From Hyphochytrium catenoides (taxonomy: Eukaryota > Sar > Hyphochytriomycetes > Hyphochytriales > Hyphochytriaceae), in the NCBI GenBank assembly GCA_900088475.1, contig FLMG01002522.1, positions 12,358-76,357 of the forward strand: a stretch of 64,000 nt of DNA, in the 5' to 3' direction. A model generated the notes under the pieces. It saw nothing but the letters and a program-made list of their open reading frames with translations. It searched no databases and was not told the origin of the DNA. Shown here in pieces: positions 35,301 through 46,620 of this stretch. Every line of letters starts with the position of its first letter. The first letter of the stretch is position 1. A program made the position numbers and the translations under genes.

Positions 35301-38040
35301 AACGTTTTCAACTGCTTTTGATGCAAGGCGAAGAGGACGTGGAGAACTATTTCACTGCACATTACACGCTGATGGCCTCTCTCCCTATGCAGAACAGCCT
35401 TGCAGCTTACCAAGGGTAAGTGGTCTTGAGAAGGACGAGGAGAAGAATGGGGATAAGAGATAAAGTGGAGAAGACGAGACAGTCATGCTCATGAAGACGG
35501 GAATGGCTAGGAGAAGAGGGACAGCATGGTTGGCAGACATCTTACCTTCCCCGTCGTGCTATCCCGTTGAAGGCTAGAGAAGAAGGCAAAGAATGCGAAG
35601 AAAGCTTTCGAGGATGGGCTCCTGTCTCTTTGCGCAGATCTTGAAGTTCTGGCTGTACAGGAGCCACTCTCTCTCGTGCGCTCAGTAGAGGAATTTGTTA
35701 GTGGCTGTGAGAAACAGACTTTCCAGCTCATGCAGAAGAGGACAGACGCGCAAGCAGAAGACTTGGAGAAAGACGGAGAAGCGGATGAGAGAGGAGGAGG
35801 AGATGCAGAGGGCTTTGTCTTCACTGGGGATTATAACAAGGAGGAAATTGAGAGGATCAGAGAGATGATGAGGAATGCGACAGAGGAGATAATGGCAAAA
35901 GGGAAGTTAAGGTGCGGATCCATTCTGAGAGGCATTGATGCTTAGTCCTTTCGTCATATTGTTGCCGGCCCCTCTCTAGTTGTCCAGTCCAGCTGTCTCC
36001 TTCTTCTTCTCCGTCTGCATTGGTTGCTCGGCATCGGGTGTTCGCACTGCTCTCAGTCTCGGAGTCCTGGCTCAAGTCTAACCAACGCTCTTTCCGCTCA
36101 CCGATGGCTACACTCCTTCTCCCAAGACTCGAGAAGATCTCCTCGCTTAGGTCTAGAGCATCAGAAGCCAAGGAGCTAATGACAAGCTTTCAGGCGCGGT
36201 TGGACACATGTGTGCAGTCTCTCTCCATGATAGAAGGACTGGGTCAAAAGTATGGAGCCCCCAGGCGAAGAGCTGGAGAAAGGCTTAGAAGCGAGATGAC
36301 ACGGTGTGATTTCACTTTGAAGGAAGTAGAAGAGCTTCTCTCTCATCTGCAGGCATTGGTTGACTTAGACCAGGCCAAAGAGGGAACAGACGGCGCCGGT
36401 GCGAAAGCCGCGAGTGTTCAGCTCAAAGAAGAGGAGAAGGTGATGGCTATGCCTATGCCGCCTGACTTCCTAGGAAAGAAGGTCCGCTCTCTTCCTCTGT
36501 CGCAGCGAATTACGATCATTCTGGTACAATTGCATCAGCGGACTCTAGATATGGCCAAATACTTTGGCGCTCTTTCTCCCTCTCTGCCCCTCTCTCTCCT
36601 TTCGCTGTCTCTCCTACCGCAAGAAGGCGTTAGCCTCTCTTCGTACCAAGAAGAGTGCGCTTCCTTGCAAGCGGATCATACTTTTGAGCAGGTTACCAGT
36701 GAGATATTAGACAGCTGCAAGTCAGACACCCTCTCTCTCTTTAAGCAGGAAGGAAAGGAAGACGAGCTTCCCGATGGAGATATTCCTCCTTCTCTCCGCG
36801 CATACCTGGAAGATCAGAAGAAGCACTCTCTCGCCTTCCAAGATAATGCTAGAAAGAAGCTACGGGAACATGTAGATTGGCTGCAACAGCTCCTCCTCTT
36901 CTGTCCTTCCATGGCCCTGGATGACCTCAACAAGCGCTACTTATCTCTAGCGAGAAGCCAAGGGGAGAAGAGTGAGAAAGCGTTCAAGCAGAAGTATGAA
37001 GATCTAGAGAACCGAAGACAAAAGCACAACCTGTCTCTTCGCCCCCAGCTAGCCGCCCCACAGGCAAAGGCTCAGCTACAAGCGCTGGTGGAGAAGGAAA
37101 CAGAGCGGAAGAAGTCCGCAGAGAAGCTGATTCTGGAGTACAGAGAGCTAGCCTTGAAACAGGAGGCTGGCGCTCTCTCCGCTTATGAGCCTAACTTCAT
37201 TGGCACTTTTGCGAACCTAGTGCAGCTGCTGGACAAGACCCTGACGAGGTAAGCGACAGGTTTATGGGGCCGGTCTATCCTGCTTACCTGCCTTGCTCCT
37301 TTACTTAACCTCACCGCTGGCTGCTGTCGCGGTCGTCAGTCTAGGTGGTCACGGTCTCTGCCTTCTTATAATCTGCCTGTTGATACCCTTGTAATCCCTC
37401 TTCTCTCGGCAGGATGGACTTTAAGCCTATTCCCGGTGACTCTGAGCAGCCCGTCAGCAGAAAGAGTCTCAAAAGGCTGCGCAAGTTAGCGAGAAGGACA
37501 GGTCTGCACGGCTCACCTTCCAAGGAAGAGACAGAACAAGGCCGTCACGAAGCAGGAGAAATTCACAAGGAAGACGAGAAGGAGCTTTCCGAGTTCCGCC
37601 AGTCCCATAGACAGTGGTCCGGAATCCCTGAGATGGGGAAATATAGGGAGCAGATGCAAAAACTTGTGAAGGAGAGTACTCCCAGACCTTCAACTTCCGC
37701 ATCATCAGCTAGCCGACCACCATCTCCTTCTCTACCGTCTCGCGAGGCCGTAGATGCACCATCTGCAGCGGAAGAACGCAAAGAAGGCGCCCAGGAACGA
37801 GAAAATCTTAGTCAAGGGGTAGAGAAGGTAGGGCAGGCAGGGGAATGCTCCAGTCACGTTTCGAGCGCTCACCGCCGCCTGATGCGCTCTCGAGACGAAC
37901 TCTTCTCTTCCTTTGGCTCCAGCGCCGTGGCAAGAGCAAATATCCTGAGTCAGGACTGCTCTTCTTTACTAAGCAAGGAGAGAGCGTGGGCCAAAACTTG
38001 GTCTCAAGCTGTGCAGTCGTTGACTGACAGCGCTAACTAA
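29380..38040 (+). CDS. CCDC180: CCDC180-like giant coiled-coil protein (DUF4455/DUF4456)
   Basis: Thirteen exons: 29380-29596, 29831-30057, 30463-30605, 30926-31419, 31750-31865, 32037-32270, 32530-32880, 33142-33406, 33750-34867, 35216-35415, 35573-35911, ~35980-37248, 37413-38040; about 1,866 aa (human CCDC180 about 1,700). It is almost all charged helix. The N-terminal DUF4455-like part has the pattern D.L...VE, then LVSLWLEIEQFCKNR, then LISNRKSYAELLSRMF, DCRKKWEDIVVKWRNL and HETAFHRFRSDL, the block order I know from CCDC180. The C-terminal part (exons 10-13) resembles DUF4456. CCDC180 is conserved in ciliated eukaryotes and enriched in ciliated cells, so a flagellar role is inferred. Exon 9 holds a ~270-residue Ser/Pro/Ala-rich insertion between coiled coils. 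The exon 12 acceptor is the only uncertain join. The exact start could also be an earlier in-frame codon. Confidence 0.83.
34901..34938. repeat. 19-bp direct tandem duplication in an intron
   Basis: Two adjacent perfect copies of a 19-bp unit (GATGCTGTCTGAAAGGAGA) in the intron after exon 9 of the CCDC180-like gene, next to a GA-rich tract. Confidence 0.85.
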
Positions 38041-38072
38041 GCAGAAGATCTGACAGCGCTTACTAAGCAGAA
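38024..38072. repeat. Direct repeat spanning the CCDC180-like stop codon
   Basis: A 23-bp unit starting CTGACAGCGC at 38024 recurs at 38050 with a single mismatch (period 26). The first copy contains the TAA stop codon of the CCDC180-like gene. Confidence 0.85.
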
Positions 38073-38307
38073 TAACCAACAGTGGATATCTAAAGCGTCA
38101 TAATGGACTGATGATTATCAGCCTGTCCGTCTGAGGAAGTTCTGAAGATTCAGCAGTAAAGCCCATTAAGAGCTCTGATATCTTGCAACCTATCTCATAT
38201 TTAAGGTTTATCAGAAGATTAATTAACTAGTGAATGGTCAGCATGACCTTGGAGCAGGCCCACAAGGCTCTTCCTTACTAATTTGTCTCTAAACTGCGGT
38301 CCCTGCC

Positions 38308-41300
38308 TTAGAAGGTCGGGGCTTCTGGGTCTTCACTCATCCCGCGGTTGCGTAGAGGCGTGTCTCGAGGATCGGGACGAGGGAGAGGAGTAACGTTCCA
38401 GATATCGTGCGCATACTCCGCGATCGTACGGTCAGTGCTGAACTTGCCCATGCCTGGTAAGGAAGATGCGCGGTGCAAAGTGTGAGATTACTCGAGAGGA
38501 TAGCGATTTCGGATGCAAAGCAGAGACTAGAGAAAAGGAGATGATGCAATTGGAAGTGACAAGGAAGTAACTTAATCCTCACCTGCAGTCATGGATATGG
38601 ACATCTTGGTCCACTTCAGCTTGTCTTGGAAGGTCTTGGCAACGACATTTTGGGCATCCACATACGACCTGTGAAAGAAAAAGCGATTAGAGAGGATAAA
38701 GAGGAAGCCACATTGTGCTTCGCAAGCTGCATCGCAACAATTTGTCACACCTGAAGTCGGAGGTGAGGAGATAGTAGTCATTGAATGGGGTGAGAACGTC
38801 CAGGATGGGCTGAATCTGCTCTCTAGGACAGAACTCCTCGTTTTTAAGCATATCCAGTACTGCGGCTAGATCAGGGTCCAAATCTTGAGGATGGTACTGG
38901 TTCTCATGACGGGTCTTGTTCACGTCCTCCGTGCGCACACCAAAGATAAAGTTGATGTCCTCTCCCGTCTCCTCTGCGATCTCCACATTAGCGCCATCCC
39001 AGGTGCCGATGATAAGGCCACCGTTCATGGCGAACTTCATGTTGCTGGTGCCTGAGGGAGGCATTGTGACAGGTCAGCAATGGCATGGGGAAGAAAGAGA
39101 AGAGGCAGTGAAAGATGTCTTTTGGGAGCTAGTTTTCTCCGTTAAGAAAGATTTAGAGCATTGATTGGGATGGCTCCCACTTTCCCAATCCTCTTGCTTC
39201 CCACCTGAGGCTTCAGTTCCCGCGGTTGAGATGTGCTCAGAGAGATCTGAGCCTGGAATAATAATCTCAGCATTCGAGACCTTGTAGTTAGGGATGAAGA
39301 GAACCTTGTAGAGATCGCCAATTTCTGGGTCATTGTTGACCTAAAGGGAAAGAGAGAGCGATTGAGGACCACTTTCACTTCCAGGAAAAGAACAGCAAGG
39401 ACGTCCTCTAGGGACGAATGACCAGAGTCGTGCCACAAGATACGGAAGAGGCAGGGAACGCCGACTCTGCACTAGAGAGAGCGCAAGGAAAATCTATTTA
39501 CCTTCGCGCCGATGTCATTAATCAATTTGATAAATCTCTTGGCCATTGCATAACCAGGAGCAGCCTTTCCTCCGAAAAAGCTCACTCGCTTCACCTGCTT
39601 GGCTCTTTCTTCTGGGCTCATCAACTTGAGCTGGCGGTAGTGGTGGATGCAGAAGAGAGCATTGAGCAGCTGGCGCTTGTACTCGTGAATGCGCTTTACT
39701 TGTACGTCGAAGAGCGCGTCAGTATTCAAAGTGACACCCAGTACTCCTTTCACGTAAGCAGCAAGGCGCTTCTTGCATCCGAGTTTCATCTGTGTTGATT
39801 GGCGTTAGTATACGAGGCGCATCAAGGGACAATAGCCCCAGAAGAAGAAGAGGAAATTGGGCATTCATTACCTCTTGCCACTCCTTGTGCAGCTGTTTGT
39901 CTTCCAAATGCATCCTTAGACCACCAAGGAGCTCCAACTCTTTCAGCCACTGGTCGGTGCCCAGCCACTTGGTCAGCAGCTTGCTTAGGCCAGGGTTGCA
40001 CACATGAATCCATCTTCTAGGAGTGACACCGTTTGTCTTGTTTTGGAACTTGTTGGGGAAGAACTCAGCAAATTGAGGGAGCAACTGCTCAACAACAAGA
40101 CGAGAGTGAAGAGCAGCGACGCCGTTGACTGCGTGCGAGCAGACCACGCAAAGTATGGCCATTCTAACCATCTTAGGAGGACCCTCCTCAATGATGGACA
40201 TGCCACGTAGACGCTCAACATCATTAGGATACCTGTCGTAGAGAGAATGGAAGTAATCAGCATAATAATCCCATAGGCTCCTTGCTAGCCAAAGGAAGTT
40301 GTTTGACAAAGGTGATGCCTGCCCTCTCAAAAAAGTGGGTCTAGAACACCAGAGGTCATGGGGATGGACATTACCTTGCCTCCACTCGCTTCATCCAGTG
40401 CCAGTTGATGTCATAGATGATCTGCAGGTGTCTAGGGAGCAAGTGTCCCATTAGGTCAGTGCTCCACTTCTCCAAGGCCTCAGGTAGTACGGTGTGATTC
40501 GTGTAGCCGAAAGTCTTCTCCACAATGGGCCATGCTTCCTCCATGGTCAGACCCTCCTCGTCCATCAATACGCGGAACAGCTCAGGAATGCCAATCGCTG
40601 GATGAGTGTCATTAAGCTGGATGGCGTTCTTGTCGCAGAACTCAGCAATAGGCCTCTTCTTGCGCTTGAAATACTTAACGAGATCCTGAAGCGTGGCGGA
40701 GACAAAGAAGTACTGCTGTTTTAAACGTAGCTCCTTCCCTGCACTAGTGTTGTCATTGGGATAGAGCACAGAGAAGATTGTCTCTGCCCTTTGACGAGCC
40801 TCAAGAGCCTTGGCATAGTCGCCCTGGTTGAACTTTTGCAGGTCAAATTCTCTTGGAGGGCTAGCTTTCCACAGTCTGAGATTGATGGTGTTGTAGGTGT
40901 CATACCCAGGAATAGGAGAGTCACAAGCCACAGCCTCAACGATCTCTCCTCCATCCCAGTGGTGCTTGCCATCAGCATCAACATAAGCGTTACCATAAAA
41001 GCGTACGGAGTACGAGACGTCCTTTCTCTCAATCTCCCAAGGAGACCCATGGGTGAGCCAGTAGTCAGGCATCTCCACCTGATGGCCATCCCGGATCTGC
41101 TGCTCGAAAATGCCATAGGTATAACGGATGCCATATCCCCATGCAGGGAGGTTGAGGGTGGCCATAGAGTCAAGGAAGCACGCTGCCAAGCGGCCCAGAC
41201 CACCGTTACCCAGGGCGGCATCTGGTTCGCAGTCATAGAGCTCCTCTAGATTGTAACCCAACTGCTGCAGAGCCTGCGGCAGAAAGACGCACAAGTGAGC

Positions 41301-41875
41301 CAACAGGACTGCGCATCCCCCCTAACTTGTGCAACTTACCTTCTTGAAGTTGTGCTCAAGGTCAAGATTGACAAGAGCATTTTGGAAGGTGCGACCCATC
41401 AAAAACTCCAGAGAGAGGTAGGACACACGCTTGGTATCTTGCTCGGCAAAGTATGCCTGGGTGTCGTTCCAGCTCTCAATAAGACGATCTCTGACAGCAA
41501 AAGCTGAGGCCATGTAGGCATGCATATTGGTAAAGTTGAAGCGAGAGGCTGCCAATGTGTACTCAACGTGATCAACAATGCTCTTTTGGATGGACTTGAC
41601 ATCGCTGCCAAGGTAAGAGCTCATCAGAGACCAGAGGAGTTCATGCTTATCCTTCTCCTTATCATCTTGGATTTCTCCAAGGCGAAATTCCATAGAAGGA
41701 GGTCGTTGAAGAGATCCTAAGAAGAGGGAAAAGGACAGCGGTTCCACGTGAGCAATATCGGATTTCTTTGTGCGACGCGAAGACAATCTTCGCCCATCGC
41801 CATCTCACCTGGCTGAAATTCCCGCCATGAGTTGGTTCTGCCCAGACGCGGGCTGTTGCTGACTCTGGCCGCCAT
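38308..41875 (-). CDS. Glycogen/starch phosphorylase
   Basis: Pyridoxal-phosphate enzyme releasing glucose-1-phosphate from alpha-1,4-glucans (GT35). Nine exons fit by phase: 41875-41809, 41716-41340, 41273-40375, 40232-39872, 39789-39502, 39340-39205, 39051-38751, 38668-38583, 38453-38308, giving 886 aa, a normal length. Landmarks: [95 protein letters not shown] and [14 protein letters not shown], whose lysine (~Lys715) binds PLP. All catalytic blocks are intact. The N-terminus (ATG 41875) carries RTNS (Ser16) and RPPS (Ser30), possible basophilic-kinase sites like the regulatory serine of animal and yeast enzymes. Upstream, a CTAG acceptor at ~41888 hints at a 5'-UTR intron. No transit peptide is evident, so cytosolic. 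Confidence 0.96.
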
Positions 41876-43154
41876 GTCTCAATGAACCTAGAGGTGATGA
41901 GGTTAATGATCTTGACCTTAATTTCCACAGGCATGAAAGTACGCTGTACCCCACAGTTTTGAGCTTACCACTATTTTACTCTTGGATGCGGCAACCTCCT
42001 TTCTGAGTTTTCCCGAACCTCTTAAAGTACTCACAATTGTGAGAAGATCAGACTGTGAGCTGAGAACACACCCTCTGTTGCCAAGACAAAGCTCCCCTAG
42101 TAGATCTCCGTAGACTGCCAGTTAGTCTCTGTCTGAACAGTCTCGCAGCTCCCTTTCTTGTCTGCAGCCGCGCGGTGCTTGCGCCCATAGAAAGATCCTT
42201 CCTCACTTTACTTATGGGCAAGCGCTAAGACGCTTTCTGCGGTCATAGTAATGCTGTATCTTTGGCTCAAGCTAAGGTTTTAACCTAAATGTAGGCCATA
42301 GTAGTACGACCAGGGGTTTCGCACTCAGATCTTTGGTGTTAGGTTCAGAAACGTGTGGGTTTGATAAGCCTAGGATAGTATTTGTGAGAGGTAGACTCAG
42401 CATCAATCCGGCTTTTGACACATCGAATCCCGAAAAAGTGTCATAATGGATGTCACGACTCCCAAAATCGGTCCACGTGGGTGGGAGATGTAGTAAGGTA
42501 GGACTGTGAAGCATATTACTATGGCATGTAGGGTGTCACCATGGGATGGGTGGGAATACGGATAAGACCAATTTTACAGCAAGAGAATCCCCACATTGGG
42601 ACCACTTTGACCATCATAATAAGTATTGAAGATTACGAATTCAATGAGGTTCTATGATAAAAGGAAGCTGAAGTATGAAATTGTACTTTTGTGAATTGGG
42701 AGTTTGAGACTGTCCTAGAGGCCGAACCTGGTCCCCTGAAGAGGTTCGCTCTCAATCTTTGGTGCCCAAAATATCACCGGGAAAGGACGAGTCAGATCTT
42801 CGTCGCAGATGCGCCAAAACCTTCAGATTCTCCCACTTCCATGTGAAGCAAAACGAGACACAACTATGCCGATGAGAGCTTCGCCGCCAGTAGAACCCCA
42901 TACTAGTACCTTCTGAGCGATAAGCGCCATCGGCAGAGATGGTCGGTCCGTTGCCCGAGATCACTCAGTTAGATCACATAAACACGGCACTGTCGCTATG
43001 TCGGCATGAGGGAATGCAGGGTGAAGTTATTGCGGATCCTCACCAGGCTTCTAAAGGGTGATCTGGTGATCGATGCACGTATCACGGTTGATGTTGATGT
43101 GGACTGGAATAGTCATTTTACTTAGAGGGGAAGTCTCAAAGGAAAGGGCTTAAT
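41876..43154. other. Divergent intergenic region, phosphorylase and ERMARD-like gene
   Basis: About 1.3 kb without a convincing coding frame (longest is an 80-codon minus frame). It is slightly AT-richer than the genes. It should hold both promoters. Confidence 0.5.
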
Positions 43155-45718
43155 ATGAGCTCTACAACCCGTTCTGAGCCAGATTCTTTTCTATCATCTG
43201 AAGTCTACAATAGACTTTGTGGCTCTCCCCTCGAGCATCATGGGCTTATTGGCGGCAGCAGGCTTAATCGTAAGGAGCGTGATGAAGTAACAGTCGTGGC
43301 TAGTAAGGATCATTGTACTCAGCCTCAAATAGACTATAGCAGAATCTACGCACTGTCTTCTTCTGCGCCTGATACAGTTCTTCATGAAATAAGGAAAGTA
43401 GCCTTTACTCTTAATGAAGAGTTGATAGCTGTTCTTACTTCTACTCGAGGGTGGAGTGACTCCATCCAGACTTTTCTTGCGGAGCATGGACAGACTATTG
43501 CGCTAATTCCTAACGGTCATATTATCAAGGACGTGCTCCAACTCATCCTGCTTGCCAACACCCAACCAGCCGAAAACAGACCAGAGCCATCATGGAAAGG
43601 TCTAGCGATGCAAGACGAGGAAGTGGTGGACCACTTCTCAGGCTTCCCAGAGCATGCTTCATATCTAGCTGTTCTTGTCACGACCAGTCTTGTGGAGCGA
43701 GTCCTTTTTGAGCTCTGCTGTGCGCTTTCCGGCAGCAACGGGGTCATGATTCTTCGAGACATAATTCAGCATCCTGACGTGTGTAAGGTGCTAGGAGAAC
43801 CAATGACCTTCTGTCTAAGGTGATAACGGAGCTCCCGCAATGTCGCCTTTAGCGAGTCCACCACATACTTTAAAGGCTGATTTGTCGCTCTTTTAGGGCC
43901 CTCTTTCTTCCAAAGGATGGGATCAACCTTCGGAATCTTGTCTGGCATGGCTTCGCCAGCCCTCACGAGGTACATCCCAGCTGGGCATCCTTGCTCGTCA
44001 TACTGCTGCTTGATGTGGGACATTCCATTTTGAACCGGGCACCCTACGGAGCCTTCGCGCCTCAACGGCTTACTTCATCTCTCGACATGATAGATTTAGA
44101 GCCGGTACAACAGGAAAAGCTGGACGCTATATTTTTCGACCAGGTCTGCGCTCCTGCCGAGAAGTCAGGCTCTCTACTAGCCACGAAAACCATTGAGCTT
44201 GTAGAGCGGTCGTGCTTTTTCCTTCCAGTACGTCAGCCAATGGTGCTTTGGGCTCTTAAACAGCTTGCAGTAGGGCGCTGGCATTGGTTTGGTATCGTCG
44301 CACTTCCCTTCTTAGAACATGAAGTAAGACGCCTTTTCGCTTCCATCAATGACTCTCCCGAGTTTCTTCAGGCTCATACAGACAAGTACTATTCTACCCT
44401 TGACGGCTTCGGACAGAAGTCCAGGCACCAGGTCCTTCTTGACTTCTGGATTTTCCAAGAGGACGACTCCAAAGACATGAAGGACGCGAGCTCGCCAAGA
44501 GGTGGTCAACGTTCCTCAATCGATGAGGATATAGAAGTGAAGGAGCCGACCAGACGCGAAAATGCCCTCCTTAACGCCCTGCCTCGTGGTGTGCTAGACT
44601 GTCTCCTAGACCTCTTCATGCTTCCTGATAGCCCTGCACCAAGAGGTAAACTCGCTCACGGAGAGCTGCTTTTGGAGCCTCTCTTTGCTGTAACGACAAC
44701 AACGGAAGTCCCCACTGTGGAGAAACAAGGACGGACGGTTTGGTTGCTGCTGGCTTTGACCATGCTTGCACTATGTGTCGAGAGAGTATCTGCCGAAAAA
44801 GTCAACCTAGAGAACTCGTTGACAAAAGAAGTCCAGCAATACTTTCAGTCCTACTCGTCATATCTGCATCCGTCTAAACAGCTAGCTCGGCGCGTGGAAC
44901 GATTTCTGGTCGCCCGAGAGAAGCTGATGACAGGGTTCAAGTCTATCAATTGGACTGCTCTCAAAGATGGGACTGATGGCACGATCCTGAAGGTCCAGAT
45001 ATCCCTCGATGGACAAATGGCGCACTTTGATCTAAGCACTTCTTCAGTGCAACGGGTCATAGAGAGTGTCCAAGCTCTAGCTCGTCGAGTATCGCAGCTT
45101 CGAGAGTTTTACAGACTGGATAAAGTTCACAGCCAACACCAAGCTGAGAAGATGCGCTGTTATGGTCTCATTGTTCAACTCACGCAAGACCCGAGCACTA
45201 CGAATGACCGTGAACGTCGGCTCTTTTCTGAGATGAGAAGTCGAATATCAGGGTTAGAGGCCTTTCCCGGATTGCGAGGTCTACGGTTTTGCCTAGAGGA
45301 ATGTCGGGATCTCGCGGAAGGGCTTCGTCTAGAGTTGGAGCAGGGTGTCCGCCTTGTATTAGGACGGAGAGCTCGTTCTCAACGCCGGAAGGTCGTTGTG
45401 AAATTGCTCGTATCTGTTGACGCACTGCTTGAGCTGCTGGAGCTGTTCAGTATGATCATTGCGTATCAGATACTAGAGAAGCGGTCAGGGTCGTCAAAAA
45501 TCATTCTCTTGCTCAACAATGTTTTGGCAAGAGTGAATAATCGCTTCTTTCCAGCGCCGCGAGCACCTAAAGCACCGGTTGATCCCAAGGGTGCCACCAT
45601 AGTTCATTCCCGACCGGGTGCCGGGTTGGCACCTACTTTGAACATTGTTGAGCCTTCTAGGTCATCACTCGCTGTGGAGCAGCTCCTCGCTGAACTCACT
45701 GAAGCGCTGACGGGCTAA
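43155..45718 (+). CDS. ERMARD: ERMARD-like protein (DUF4209), predicted HEPN-type
   Basis: Two exons, 43155-43819 and 43897-45718, phase 2 join, 828 aa. It matches human ERMARD (C6orf70; ER membrane-associated RNA degradation, about 678 aa) in several blocks: SLVERVLFELCCALSG, DGINLRNLVWHGFASPHEV, and LPDSPAPRGKLAHGE, equal to human LRNVLWHGFASPEE and P-R-I-R-D-H-L-S-H-G-E. Each of the last two contains RxxxxH (Arg234-His239; Arg471-His476), the signature of HEPN ribonuclease-like domains. The hydrophobic stretch VWLLLALTMLALCV and a helical C-terminal part (VDALLELLELFSMIIAYQI) may contact membranes. Function in protists is not known; RNA metabolism at the ER is suggested by the name and motif only. 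ATG at 43155 opens the frame. Confidence 0.88.
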
Positions 45719-45785
45719 TCCCGACGGTGCCATAGTAGACTAACGACAATAAGGCGGGGAGACGCTTATCTTCATCTGCCATTTG

Positions 45786-45966
45786 ATCCCTCATTTACTG
45801 TCTCAAACCCTTATTTGTCTGGGTTCCAGAGTACATATCCCTGAGGTATTCCCAAGAGGGGTTCCCAGGTGTCCGACCTGCAACCAGGATACTAGAGTCA
45901 TTAGTGAAGGCTTTAACTCCCATGGCCCGTGTACGGTCTACGGTTTGAGGAGTACTTTCTACGTTA
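45786..45966 (+). repeat. Left arm of ~170-bp inverted repeat
   Basis: Reads in opposite orientation to 46448-46620 with about 94% identity by eye (roughly ten differences). In this arm the coding frame CPTCNQDTRVISEGFN..TVYGLRSTFYV is unbroken on the plus strand, whereas the right arm has lost one T and three further bases. It ends where the minus-strand element frame ends. Confidence 0.85.
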
Positions 45967-46447
45967 CGTCATCTGTCAAGGAAAGGCTCCCTCCTCTCAA
46001 GGTCTGCTGCCAGGAGACTACGGAGAAGAGTTTCAGACCGAAATCGCCTTCCAGATTCCTTGCTCTCAAAGTCCGGGAAAAGCGCTGGCTTGGCAAGCAG
46101 CTCTTTATACCTTTCAAGTGTCCCAGGGTTAAAGCATTCCTGAAGGTGCGCCTGATAACCCTCTCCTTCAAAAAGGGCGTTTTGAGCACGTTGTACGGTT
46201 GACATGTGCATGAGGACTGACCTTAGGTAGCTGTCAAAGTAACCTGCTTTCAAGCGACTGATGGCGACTCTGGCGCCCGCAGCGCACTGCTCGCGCAAGA
46301 AGAAGACCACATCCGTTGAGACAGCTGCTCTATGTCTCAGGACGGCGGGAACGTCATCAGCGATGTTCGGGGCCATGTTGTCAAGCACGTCGGGAGAGTA
46401 GCCATTAAAGCTTTTTTTGCAAGCCCTACACCTATACCGCTTGCAGA

Positions 46448-46620
46448 TAACGTGAAAAGTACTCCTCAAACCGTAGACCGTACGCGGGCCATGGGGGTTA
46501 AGCCTTCACTAATGACTATATCCTGGTTGCCGGTCGGACCCCTGGGAACCTCTCTTGGGAATACCTCAGGGATATGTACTCTGGAACCCAGACAAATAAG
46601 GGTTTGAGACAGTAAGGGAT
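46448..46620 (-). repeat. Right arm of ~170-bp inverted repeat
   Basis: Partner of 45786-45966, separated by a ~480-nt loop. It lies inside the element's minus-strand coding sequence and continues directly into YRCRACKKSF. It carries the frameshifting deletion (CTTTAAC in the left arm, CTTAAC here). Confidence 0.85.

Noticed and set aside
45786-46620. Terminal inverted repeats of a DNA transposon
   Set aside because: The right arm is internal coding sequence of the element, and similar minus-strand coding continues beyond it to ~47.4 kb; no flanking target-site duplication was seen. A fold-back duplication explains it better.
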